From Cognaticolwellia aestuarii (lineage in GTDB: Bacteria; Pseudomonadota; Gammaproteobacteria; Enterobacterales; Alteromonadaceae), in the NCBI RefSeq assembly GCF_002000025.1, contig NZ_MUZV01000008.1, positions 1-64,000 on the forward strand: a stretch of DNA of 64,000 bases, read 5' to 3'. The notes beneath the pieces are model-generated. The model was not told where the DNA came from. It searched no databases and saw nothing but the letters and a program-made list of their open reading frames with translations. Positions 1 through 5,945 of this stretch are shown piece by piece (the first letter of the stretch is position 1; the number at the start of each line of letters is the position of its first letter). The translations under genes were made by a program, and so were the position numbers.

Positions 1-29
1 TCTTGGGTATACCGTTTGCCTTTGCTCAT
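1..29 (-). CDS. N-terminus of an IS3-family OrfA transposase (partial)
   Basis: On the minus strand AGAGGTG precedes ATG at 29 and the frame reads MSKGKRYTQ, the usual style of IS3-family OrfA starts (M-S-K-x-K/R-R-Y-T/S-x-E-F). Only nine codons are visible, so the family call rests on this start plus the neighbouring IS terminus. It would encode the helix-turn-helix subunit of the transposase. Confidence 0.6.
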
Positions 30-94
30 AAAACACCTCTTTTTAGAAGTTACAATGTAACTCATTAGGTGTCTAGCAAACTATGGGAAGTCCA
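1..94 (-). mobile_element. Left end of an IS3-family insertion sequence, truncated by the window
   Basis: Read on the minus strand, integrase homology stops after codons for SPDE and is replaced by a terminus beginning TGGACTTCCCATAG, with GACACC at about base 24. That resembles the ends of IS3-family elements of the IS51/IS407 type (TG..CT..CCCA..GACACC). A transposase-like start with a good ribosome site follows. The rest of the element lies outside the window. The exact terminal base is inferred from where integrase homology ends. Confidence 0.7.
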
Positions 95-427
95 TTCATC
101 TGGTGAAAGAACAGTAGGAATATTCTTGGGGCGTTTGGCATAGGAAAAAATTAGACCATCAAATTGCTCGTCGAACATATTTTTATACATAAAGACCAAA
201 GCACATAAAGCTTGGTTTTTTGTTGCTGCGCTCACTCCTCGATTTACAGCTAAATGGGTTAAGAAATGATTTATCTCTGCTGCACCCATGTCTTTGGGAT
301 GTCTTTTGTCATTAAAAATGATGAAATATTTGACCCAATATAAATAACTTTTTTCAGTTTGTAAGCTATATCGTTTTACACGGATCACATCTCGAAGTGA
401 TGCTAAAAAAGGAGATTTGATGATCAT
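65..427 (-). pseudogene. intI: Integron integrase IntI, 5' fragment interrupted by an IS
   Basis: This is a tyrosine recombinase that would insert and excise cassettes at attI and attC. About the first 111 residues align with IntI N-terminal (SAM-like, core-binding) regions: YSLQTEKSYLYWVKYFI, HPKDMGAAEI, the FLTHLAVNRGVSAATKNQAL segment and VLSPDE. The remaining codons to the stop at 65 come from an IS end. The catalytic domain (R, H and Y residues) is not in the window, so this copy should be inactive unless it is restored by IS excision. It is divergent from the cassette array, as is normal, and has a LexA box just upstream. Confidence 0.9.
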
Positions 428-447
428 AAATAACCTCTCACCCTGAA

Positions 448-463
448 CTGTATGTTTATACAG
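448..463. promoter_or_regulatory. LexA (SOS) box in the intI promoter
   Basis: CTGTATGTTTATACAG is a 16-bp palindromic match to the E. coli-type LexA consensus CTGTATATATATACAG with two central changes. It lies 21 bp before the integrase start codon. On the minus strand TATAAC/TATAAA-like -10 sequences overlap it. SOS control of integrases is established for integrons of this kind. Confidence 0.85.
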
Positions 464-497
464 TTATAATAGGCTTTATATGAAATTGCAATATTTA

Positions 498-535
498 GTG
501 TAGAAAGTGAGATCAAATATTCTCACTTTCTACAC
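498..535. repeat. Perfect 15-bp inverted repeat in the intI/array intergenic region
   Basis: Arms 498-512 and 521-535 (GTGTAGAAAGTGAGA and its complement) are perfect around an 8-nt loop. There is no T-tract, so a simple terminator is unlikely on either strand. It sits between intI and the first cassette, where attI is expected. Confidence 0.75.
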
Positions 536-582
536 GCATGATAATGTAAGTTACTGATTCTTAGTGTTTATTGGGTTTGCGT

Positions 583-622
583 TTGCGTCATACTCAGCCT
601 ATGTCGGCTGAGTATGACGCAA
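583..622. repeat. Perfect 17-bp inverted repeat next to the putative attI
   Basis: Arms 583-599 and 606-622 (core GCGTCATACTCAGCC) are perfect around a 6-nt loop. It is the second strong hairpin within 125 bp and lies about 28 bp before the candidate attI core. Its function is unknown: it could fold as single-stranded DNA or block read-through into or out of the array. Confidence 0.7.
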
Positions 623-649
623 TTCTTAGTTTCTACAAAAGCTATGTAG

Positions 650-656
650 GTTAAAC
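650..656 (+). other. Candidate attI core site
   Basis: GTTAAAC is an exact GTTRRRY core between intI and the first cassette, at the expected distance and orientation. The first cassette would then run from 651 to the crossover in the attC at 1145. No experimentally known attI was recognised, so this is a motif-based guess. Confidence 0.4.
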
Positions 657-787
657 GGGTAATTATTTAAGGATAAACCTTTGACAGTTAATAGTTTTAT
701 CCTTAATGTTAATGGTATTTTTATACCATAACCTGTTACTAGTCGGAATTATGGATAATATACTGTTAGTGTTCTAGGAGGTTTCAG
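651..787 (+). other. Leader of the first cassette with two hairpins
   Basis: Two inverted repeats are visible: 667-677 with 696-706 (TTAAGGATAAA) and 712-718 with 723-729 (ATGGTAT). TTGACA at 681-686 could be a -35 element, but no good -10 lies at the right distance. AGGAGG at 776-781 is an excellent ribosome site whose best-spaced in-frame codon is CTG at 788. Confidence 0.4.
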
Positions 788-823
788 CTGAGAGTCAAGG
801 CTACTAAAAAGTTAAAAGCTGAA

Positions 824-1081
824 ATGTTTAAAAGAGTTTTGATTGCTTTAGTTCTGTTTGGAATTGGAATTTATATTCTAGGATCGCCTGACGGTGTTTG
901 CTTTAACATAGTTACTCGTGAGCTCTGTAGTTTCGAGGAAAAGGCTGTACTATTTAGATGGATACTTTTCTTTGATTCACTATTACTCGTATATGTTTTG
1001 TTGCCATTTTTTCATTTAGGCGCAATGAAGTTTCTTATTAAGGCAAAGAGCACTAACAAGTCATTCAAGCAGGACAAATAA
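824..1081 (+). CDS. Cassette 1: small two-helix membrane protein
   Basis: An unrecognised 85-aa protein with an N-terminal hydrophobic helix (residues 4-21), a short Cys-containing loop (GVCFN, LCSFEE) and a second helix (about 45-70), ending in a basic tail. ATG at 824 has a weak ribosome site. A perfect AGGAGG at 776-781 would instead favour CTG at 788, which is in frame and adds 12 residues. The last codons run into the attC site, as is common in cassettes. No function can be assigned. Confidence 0.6.
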   Translation: MFKRVLIALVLFGIGIYILGSPDGVCFNIVTRELCSFEEKAVLFRWILFFDSLLLVYVLLPFFHLGAMKFLIKAKSTNKSFKQDK

Positions 1082-1151
1082 CAGTTGGCTGTTTGCTCCT
1101 TCGTCGCTTATTTTAGCCAACTATTATTTGCCTCTTAATGAGGCGTTATGT
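1051..1151 (+). repeat. attC site of cassette 1
   Basis: R'' CACTAAC at 1051 and R' GTTATGT at 1145-1151 frame an imperfect palindrome (AACAGTTGGCTG paired with TAGCCAACT, plus terminal arms). Length is about 101 bp, close to most other attC sites here. Confidence 0.85.
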
Positions 1152-1157
1152 GTTTCT

Positions 1158-1502
1158 ATGAATTACGATGAATTTGTCAACGAAGTCCAAAAGTACGATA
1201 GCGACCCTGATGTTGCTAAGTTATTAGGTGTATTGAAAGGTTGGAAGCTTAATAATGAAAGTGTGGTTCAGCTTCAAACTATTATAGAACGGTTTTTTGG
1301 TCACTCATGGATAGAGAGTGAGGAAACTCATAATCACCTTTATAAGTTGTGGTCATCTTTCAATACAAGTGCAATTGGAAACATCGGTGGCATGACAATG
1401 AATGAACGGCTTTTTTGGTTTGGTTTATTTGAACAATTTGATAGTTGTAAATCTGAGGCTAAAAAACAATTGATTTACAGTAAGTTGTCAGCCAACACAT
1501 AA
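1158..1502 (+). CDS. Cassette 2: hypothetical protein
   Basis: ATG at 1158 gives a 114-aa acidic soluble protein (MNYDEFVNEVQKYD...). An upstream ATG at 1128 lies inside the preceding attC and is less likely. There is no signal peptide or recognised domain. Aromatic and charged residues are spread evenly and codon use is normal for the array, so it looks like a real folded protein. Its attC was interrupted by the IS110 element immediately after the stop codon. Confidence 0.65.
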   Translation: MNYDEFVNEVQKYDSDPDVAKLLGVLKGWKLNNESVVQLQTIIERFFGHSWIESEETHNHLYKLWSSFNTSAIGNIGGMTMNERLFWFGLFEQFDSCKSEAKKQLIYSKLSANT

Positions 1503-1505
1503 CAA
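1497..1505 (+). repeat. 5' piece of the attC of cassette 2 (R'' side)
   Basis: ACATAACAA directly after the cassette 2 stop codon corresponds to the ..TAACAAG start of the other attC sites. Insertion of the IS110 element separated it from the remainder at 3047-3138. The AA at 1504-1505 is repeated at 3047-3048. Confidence 0.75.
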
Positions 1506-1530
1506 CACGCCCTGAGGTGGACCGCAAGTC

Positions 1531-2799
1531 CTAAAACTTGCTTTCCATCGCATATTTCAACAAGGGAGAGCCCTTTCGTTTCAGGGCTTCTAAATACGTT
1601 GATTCATCATACGCGGTCTTCGTTTTCCAACACCGAAACAGTATTCTTATCCACTTAAAAGCCAGTGCTCTTATAATAGTATTGTGCGGCTTTCCTTTAC
1701 TTTTTTGTTGTTCATAATAAGCCTTGGCCCAAAATGAATATCGCACTGATTGACCTGCCCATTCAACAAAGGTCTGCCGTAAAAATGTGGTGCATGAGTA
1801 GCGCCAATGTATCCATTCTTTTTTGCCACTTCGTTCTGTTACTGGTGCAATACCCGCATATTTTTGTACTTCTTCACTCGATTGATAACGCTCACGGTTT
1901 GAGCCCATCGCCGCTAATAATCTTGGCGCCATTTGCGGACCAGCCCCTGGCAAACTATCAAATATAAATCGGTCGTTATGCTGTTTATAAATCGACTTTA
2001 TCTCATGGTCGAAACGTTCGATGGATAGCATTAATTGTTTGAGTTGACCCACCAAGCATTCAACCAATAACAAGTTGGGGCCGATGATAGCGTTGTCGCT
2101 TGTTAAAGACTCGGCTTGTTTAATGTCATTAATACGCTTTTCGTTTACGTTAGGATAACGGGCGTTATGTAGGTTAAAAAAATCATGTAATGTTTGTTTT
2201 CTTGCGCGTTTAACTTTCGCTAGGGATGGCCAACGCAACAGGAAGTCGCAAAATATCATACTGTCTTTTTCGTTAAACCAATCAAGGACCTGAGGGTAAT
2301 AGTTCTTAAGTGTCGTGCTCAGTCTGTTGGTTAAATCAACTCGGTCTTGCACCAGTTTTCGTCGGTATTCAACGAGCTGAGCCAACGACCTGATACTCTG
2401 TGTATCTGGCATGATAACGTTAAGTTTTGACATGTGTTGCTGCAATATTTCTAACTGGATTGCGGCATCTGTCGGGTCATCTTTAGCGCCACTGTGTGTA
2501 AATGCCTTTCGGTATTTGGCGACGGTTGATGGATTGATAGTAAACAATATAATGTGCTTAAATTTACTTAATGCGTAAATTAAAGGGCCTTTTTTTAATT
2601 CACAGGCGACCGCAACTTTCTGTCCATTATATTTTTGTTTTAATGCATTAGCCCATGCATTAATCGCCTCTGGTTTAGCAGAAATCACACTAAAAGTGGT
2701 TTCATTATTTTGTTGGTCGAGTTCACAAATATCATGTTTACGGTCAGCCCAATCGATGGCGATAAGGGCGGCAAAGTCAGCAGGATTAAAAACTTTCAT
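1531..2799 (-). CDS. IS110-family transposase (DEDD RuvC-like recombinase)
   Basis: This is the RNA-guided recombinase of the element. Starting from ATG at 2799 it has 422 residues. That start has GGAGG seven bases upstream and is preferred over an in-frame start at 2829. The N-terminal RuvC-like DEDD domain begins AIDWADRKHDICELD, with further acidic residues at CELKKGP and KDDPTDAA. A coiled-coil linker follows. The C-terminal Transposase_20 domain shows DSLPGAGPQMAPRLLAAMG and YAGIAPVTERSGKKEW. The length is in the usual IS110 range and the frame is intact, so it may be active. Confidence 0.95.
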   Translation of the reverse strand: MKVFNPADFAALIAIDWADRKHDICELDQQNNETTFSVISAKPEAINAWANALKQKYNGQKVAVACELKKGPLIYALSKFKHIILFTINPSTVAKYRKAFTHSGAKDDPTDAAIQLEILQQHMSKLNVIMPDTQSIRSLAQLVEYRRKLVQDRVDLTNRLSTTLKNYYPQVLDWFNEKDSMIFCDFLLRWPSLAKVKRARKQTLHDFFNLHNARYPNVNEKRINDIKQAESLTSDNAIIGPNLLLVECLVGQLKQLMLSIERFDHEIKSIYKQHNDRFIFDSLPGAGPQMAPRLLAAMGSNRERYQSSEEVQKYAGIAPVTERSGKKEWIHWRYSCTTFLRQTFVEWAGQSVRYSFWAKAYYEQQKSKGKPHNTIIRALAFKWIRILFRCWKTKTAYDESTYLEALKRKGSPLLKYAMESKF

Positions 2800-2844
2800 T
2801 TTTGACCTCCAAAGCGTAAAGTTAACCATGGAATATGGCAGTAG

Positions 2845-2992
2845 TATTGTTTCTCGCAGGTCTTATAGATAGTCGATATAGACGGCAATCCCTGAGTATG
2901 CGTAATGAAACAAGTAACTTCTGTTGCTTCGAAAGTCTTGTTAAAAGCATCGAATGTTTTCGCTTAAATATTCGTAAGCAACAGAAGCATAT
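2845..2992 (-). ncRNA. Predicted IS110 bridge RNA (target and donor guide loops)
   Basis: On the minus strand two stem-enclosed loops follow each other. Stem 1 (2976-2987 with 2918-2929, 12 bp, plus CGAA/TTCG inside) holds TTTAAGCGA (2968-2960) and TAACAAG (2943-2937). The first matches the left target TTTAAGTGA at 8 of 9 bases, and the second is the complement of the right target CTTGTTA. Stem 2 (2907-2913 with 2847-2853) holds CTCAGGGATTG (2896-2886), 9 of 11 with the element's right end CTCAGGGCGTG, and CTATAAG (2868-2862), complementary to the left junction CTTATAG. Order and polarity agree with the known IS621-type bridge RNA. Confidence 0.8.
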
Positions 2993-3046
2993 TCCGCCTA
3001 TTAATGCGTTAGGTAAACAGATTAATTAATGGAACGGAGCAACTAT

Positions 3047-3138
3047 AAGTCACTTAAACGGACAAAAAACAGTTGGTTTTTGCTCCTGCGTCGCTTATTT
3101 TAACCAACTGTTTTTTGCCTCTTAGTGAGGCGTTAACT
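3047..3138 (+). repeat. 3' piece of the attC of cassette 2
   Basis: Continues the split site from AAGTCACTTAAACGG through AACAGTTGG...CCAACTG to R' GTTAACT at 3132-3138. It is highly similar in the central region to the attC at 1051-1151. Confidence 0.85.
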
Positions 3139-3159
3139 GTCTACAAATAAGGAAATTCA

Positions 3160-3501
3160 GTGCCAATTTCAAACGACAAAATAAAGAACCACGACTTTCT
3201 CACTGGAATGTACAATGACGGATACTTCCCCAACTTTCTTGCAGATAAAGTAAAGAGCATCCTGATCGAGCTATGCGAGAGCATTGAGTCAGAAAAGCCA
3301 CAAGATGAAGCTTCCTTGTTGAAGCTAACCCACGCAGCTACTGAGCGCATTAATGAACTAGAGGAAGAGTTCGAGGATAACGATAGCGAGCTTGAAACCG
3401 AGGCTAGAGAAATTATGGCAGAGAATTTTGAGTTAATCGTCCGAGCTTATGGCTTCGATAGTGTAGATATCGAAGATGTGATTGCTACAAGAGAGTGGTA
3501 G
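3160..3501 (+). CDS. Cassette 3: DUF5713-like protein
   Basis: A 113-aa acidic soluble protein starting at GTG 3160 (AAGGAAA ribosome site). HDFLTGMYNDGYFPNFLADK, an acidic helix (ERINELEEEFEDND) and the ending VIATREW resemble DUF5713 proteins as I remember them. The function is unknown. The leader (TACAAATAAGGAAATTCAGTG) resembles the leaders of cassettes 5 and 11. Confidence 0.75.
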   Translation: MPISNDKIKNHDFLTGMYNDGYFPNFLADKVKSILIELCESIESEKPQDEASLLKLTHAATERINELEEEFEDNDSELETEAREIMAENFELIVRAYGFDSVDIEDVIATREW

Positions 3502-3515
3502 TAAATTGACCTCTA

Positions 3516-3594
3516 CAGTTAACAAGGCCAGCCAGAGGGACCAAAAAACCGCCGCTTCGCTCTGGTTTTTCGGCCCCTGCTGGCGGCGTTATAT
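3516..3594 (+). repeat. attC site of cassette 3 (short, divergent)
   Basis: R'' CAGTTAAC at 3516 and R' GTTATAT at 3588 with inner arms GCCAGCCAGAG / CTCTGGTTTTT and GCCCCTGCTGGC. At 79 bp and GC-richer than its neighbours, it probably belonged to a cassette from another lineage. Confidence 0.75.
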
Positions 3595-3618
3595 GCCTAG
3601 AAGAATCCGGAGTTTATT

Positions 3619-3876
3619 ATTCTCTATATCGTGTTATTAACAATACATATTATTTTCTGGATTATTGTAAGTCTCAAAATTTATAAGAATTTGATGCTTA
3701 CGAATCCTGAGAAGTTTAAATTAATATTGTTAGCTGTGTTATTACCAATAATAGGTTCTATTTTAAGCTTTTCTATTAGTCGAGGAAGTGAATTTGGAGA
3801 GTCGCCTAGATGTAGTGAATTCTACGGAAATTCATCTGGCTCATCAGACGGTGGTTCAGGTTCTGGTGGTGAATAA
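3619..3876 (+). CDS. Cassette 4: two-helix membrane protein, PLDc_N-like
   Basis: The frame open through 3876 encodes a hydrophobic helix, a loop with NPEKFKL, a second helix (LILLAVLLPIIGSILSF) and a Ser/Gly-rich tail (SSGSSDGGSGSGGE). The two-helix plan with a conserved P-I-I-G resembles the PLDc_N domain. The start is uncertain. GTG at 3631 has no ribosome site, while GGAG at 3609-3612 is well spaced for a rare ATT start at 3619, which I chose. The stop overlaps the beginning of the attC region. Confidence 0.5.
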   Translation: MLYIVLLTIHIIFWIIVSLKIYKNLMLTNPEKFKLILLAVLLPIIGSILSFSISRGSEFGESPRCSEFYGNSSGSSDGGSGSGGE

Positions 3877-3880
3877 CGGC

Positions 3881-3976
3881 ATATAACAAGCTAATTAACA
3901 GGACAAAAAACAGTTTGCTGTTTCGTTCCTCAACATTTTAGCAAACAATTTTTTGCCCATTATTAGGGCGTTAGCT
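3881..3976 (+). repeat. attC site of cassette 4
   Basis: R'' ATATAAC at 3881 and R' GTTAGCT at 3970. The terminal TAACAAGCTAATTAACAGG pairs with CCCATTATTAGGGCGTTA and the central arms are AGTTTGCTG / TAGCAAAC. 96 bp, typical of this array. Confidence 0.85.
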
Positions 3977-3991
3977 ACTAAGGAAAGTTAG

Positions 3992-4333
3992 GTGAATAAA
4001 TTCAAGTATATTGCAATCGGTTCTACATTATTTTTAACAGCCTGTGTTACCACTCCATATCAAAAAGCTGGTTTTTTCAGTAGCACTGGCGGTTACGAAG
4101 ATAAGATAATTTCGGAAGGTGTTTATTCAATAAAATCGAAGGTTAATGCTAATACCTCACCTAAACTCGCGCTCACTTATTGGCATAAACGAGCAGAAGA
4201 GCTGTGTGGTCATTCTGAATATGTTTCTGAATTAAAACAAAGTCATGACTTAAATATGAATCCTGGGGCAGTTACAACTACACATGAATGGCCAATAGTA
4301 GTTGGAATCGCTTTCTGTGATAAACGTAGCTAA
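3992..4333 (+). CDS. Cassette 5: CC0125/CC1285-type lipoprotein
   Basis: GTG start at 3992 after AAGGAAAG, 113 aa. Lipobox LTAC gives lipidation at Cys18. The mature part TTPYQKAG..STGGYEDKIISEGVYSI..N..SPKLALTYWHKRAEELC follows the widespread small-lipoprotein pattern TPYQ..GGYS..., in which a YRAAEL-like segment is the hallmark. The protein is probably tethered to a membrane facing the periplasm. The biochemical role is unknown. It overlaps the R'' box of its attC. Confidence 0.75.
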   Translation: MNKFKYIAIGSTLFLTACVTTPYQKAGFFSSTGGYEDKIISEGVYSIKSKVNANTSPKLALTYWHKRAEELCGHSEYVSELKQSHDLNMNPGAVTTTHEWPIVVGIAFCDKRS

Positions 4334-4422
4334 CAAGTAATTTAACAGGACTAAAAACAGCGGGCTGTTCGCTCCGCTCCATTTTAGCCCACTATTTTTA
4401 GCCCGTTAATTGGGCGTTATAT
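4328..4422 (+). repeat. attC site of cassette 5
   Basis: R'' AGCTAAC at 4328 and R' GTTATAT at 4416. Arms CAGCGGGCTG / TAGCCCACT and TAACAAGTAATTTAACAGG / CCCGTTAATTGGGCGTTA. 95 bp. Confidence 0.85.
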
Positions 4423-4452
4423 GCAATTCAAATAGTCTTGTTGGTTTAGCTA

Positions 4453-4638
4453 ATGATTTGGTTATTAACTTTTACTTTTGTAAGCGCTGCTACGGGTTTC
4501 GCTATTGTAGTTTTTCAATAGTCACTAATAAGCTTTGCCTTGTTAAAGAGACTTTTGTGGCAAAGCTATTATTTCGTACTGGTATTTGTGGGTAGCTCAA
4601 TTTATAGTTTGGTTATTACTACCGTCTTTTACTTCTGA
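4453..4638 (+). pseudogene. Cassette 6: small membrane-protein frame split by an amber codon
   Basis: From ATG 4453 the frame reads a hydrophobic segment (MIWLLTFTFVSAATGFAIVV), then TAG at 4519-4521, then continues hydrophobic (SLISFALLKRLLWQ, YYFVLVFVGSSIYSLVITTV) to TGA at 4636. The same frame stays membrane-like on both sides of the stop, so this is either a decayed two- or three-helix protein or a sequencing or read-through case. Another frame (4410-4595) starts inside the attC and looks non-coding. No good ribosome site is visible. Confidence 0.4.
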
Positions 4639-4668
4639 CTTTTGTATTTTAGTTCAGTTTTATCAGGC

Positions 4669-4763
4669 ATATAACAAGCAATTGAACGGGACTTTTACAG
4701 CTGGCTGTTTCGTTCCTCAACATTTTAAGCCAGCAATAAAAGCCCATTAATTGGGCGTTAAGT
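4669..4763 (+). repeat. attC site of cassette 6
   Basis: R'' ATATAAC at 4669, R' GTTAAGT at 4757. Arms ACAGCTGGCTG / AAGCCAGC and TAACAAGCAATTGAACGGG / CCCATTAATTGGGCGTTA. 95 bp. Confidence 0.85.
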
Positions 4764-4779
4764 TGCTCTGAGGATACAC

Positions 4780-5349
4780 GTGAAATTTCTCCCCGTAATA
4801 ATATTATTTTTTTCTAGTGTAACTTTGGCAAATGAAGACCCATGTGAAAGAACTGATTACCCTGTAACAACGGTTAAAGAGTTTAAAACCTTAGCAGACA
4901 ACAGTTTTCCTTCTGTATATAGAGAAGATGACAATTCGAAAGTAACTGTCACTGTATTAAAGCTTAAAAGCATTATTGAAAAAGAAATGCGGAGCCATCG
5001 TCCTTATTTAAAAAAGGCAAAAGAGCATCTTTTATCCTCTTTACAGAAATTATCAACTGCAGAGAGCATAAACGAGAAAGAACTATGGCTTAATGCAAGC
5101 AACATGAATAGTGAAGAGCAACAAGTTGCATCGCATGTTATGGCTGGTATTCAGGAAGCTTTTGTAATTGCGCTATTTACAGAGTCAGCTTTTGTTGAAG
5201 TAAATAATCAACCAATCAAAAAGCTACAGGTAAGGTTCTTGGAGGGTGTAGATGAAACAATCACTACCCATGAACATAATAAGGTAAAAAACATTCGCTT
5301 TGAAAGTGGTAATACATTAGTTTTTCAAAAGTGTTGGCTCGCAAAGTAG
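4780..5349 (+). CDS. Cassette 7: secreted hypothetical protein
   Basis: GTG start at 4780 with AGGA upstream, 189 aa. An N-terminal signal peptide (MKFLPVIILFFSSVTLAN, cleavage after ALA-like VTLA) leads into a charged mature domain with two Cys (CERTDYP near the start, QKCWLAK at the end) that could form a disulfide in the periplasm. No known family was recognised. The gene ends three bases before its attC. Confidence 0.7.
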   Translation: MKFLPVIILFFSSVTLANEDPCERTDYPVTTVKEFKTLADNSFPSVYREDDNSKVTVTVLKLKSIIEKEMRSHRPYLKKAKEHLLSSLQKLSTAESINEKELWLNASNMNSEEQQVASHVMAGIQEAFVIALFTESAFVEVNNQPIKKLQVRFLEGVDETITTHEHNKVKNIRFESGNTLVFQKCWLAK

Positions 5350-5351
5350 CA

Positions 5352-5451
5352 ACTTAACAAGCTGTTAAACAAGGACAAAATACAGTTGGCTTTTGCTCCT
5401 TCGTCCCTTATTCTAGCCAACTATATTTTGCCTGTTAACAGGGCGTTATAT
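5352..5451 (+). repeat. attC site of cassette 7
   Basis: R'' ACTTAAC at 5352, R' GTTATAT at 5445. Central arms TACAGTTGGCTTTT and CTTATTCTAGCCAACT. 100 bp. This is the closest relative of the solitary site at 35526-35634. Confidence 0.85.
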
Positions 5452-5471
5452 GTAAATGAGATCGTGGTAAT

Positions 5472-5840
5472 TTGAACAGATTAAAAGGCATCGACCTAGC
5501 AGATTCATTTGTTTTAAGTTGGTCAGTTGATGATACTTTTTCAATTGTAATTGAAGCTAGTGTATGGCCTGAATCAAAATTTTATTTCAAACCACCCAAT
5601 GGTGAATATACATGTTACCGAAAGGCTATTTTAATTTTTAGTGGCTTCTCACAATGTGTTGGTGTGAGAGAAATGAGCTCTTGTATAGCAACGAGAGATT
5701 TAGATGGCTCTTTAGATTATGGAAATATAGATAGTTTTAAGAAAACTGATAATGGGTATGAAATTTCTGGTGACTTTGGAGATATTGTTGTTTTAGGTGG
5801 TGATTTTTCCTTAACATATTTACAAATAACAAGCCCATAA
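5472..5840 (+). CDS. Cassette 8: hypothetical soluble protein
   Basis: TTG start at 5472 (MNRLKGIDLADSFVLSWSV), 122 aa. The mainly beta composition, the KPPNGEYTCYRKAILIF segment and the acidic DGSLDYGNID..GDFGDIVV end resemble small cassette or immunity-like proteins I have seen in polymorphic loci, but I cannot name a family. There is no signal peptide. The last codons lie inside the attC. Confidence 0.65.
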   Translation: MNRLKGIDLADSFVLSWSVDDTFSIVIEASVWPESKFYFKPPNGEYTCYRKAILIFSGFSQCVGVREMSSCIATRDLDGSLDYGNIDSFKKTDNGYEISGDFGDIVVLGGDFSLTYLQITSP

Positions 5841-5932
5841 AATCCGATTCGCAACGCTATCACATTGGTTGCAAAGATAAAAGGCGCAACAAATTGTGCC
5901 AGCACTGCTCACGGCTTATGGGGGCGTTATAT
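5824..5932 (+). repeat. attC site of cassette 8 (long, divergent)
   Basis: R'' AAATAAC at 5824 and R' GTTATAT at 5926. Outer arms TAACAAGCCCATAA / TTATGGGGGCGTTA and inner arms GCAACGC.../ GCGCAAC. 109 bp, with a centre unlike that of its neighbours. Confidence 0.75.
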
Positions 5933-5945
5933 GGCAAAGGAAGCT

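Larger units (their letters stand above)
1506..3046 (-). mobile_element. IS110-family insertion sequence inserted in an attC site
   Basis: Complete element of about 1541 bp. Its boundaries follow from rejoining the split attC: left flank ..ACATAACAA and right flank AAGTCACTTAAACGG restore a TAACAAGTCACTTAAAC attC arm, sharing only a 2-bp AA core (TT in element orientation). There are no terminal inverted repeats, as usual for IS110. The transposase is near the right end. A long non-coding left end (2800-3046) carries a predicted bridge RNA, the layout of the IS110 group rather than IS1111. Confidence 0.9.

Noticed and set aside
1734-1967. Plus-strand frame inside the IS110 transposase
   Set aside because: It is a shadow of the transposase, and MNIALIDLPIQQ has no supporting context.
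2835-3029. 64-codon + strand frame over the bridge-RNA region
   Set aside because: The segment is explained by RNA structure and guide matches, and the frame has no ribosome site.
3541-3585. GC-rich hairpin after cassette 3 as a terminator
   Set aside because: It is the inner part of an attC palindrome.
4410-4595. Open frame of 61 codons starting inside an attC
   Set aside because: The start lies in the recombination site and the overlapping frame from 4453 is much more protein-like.
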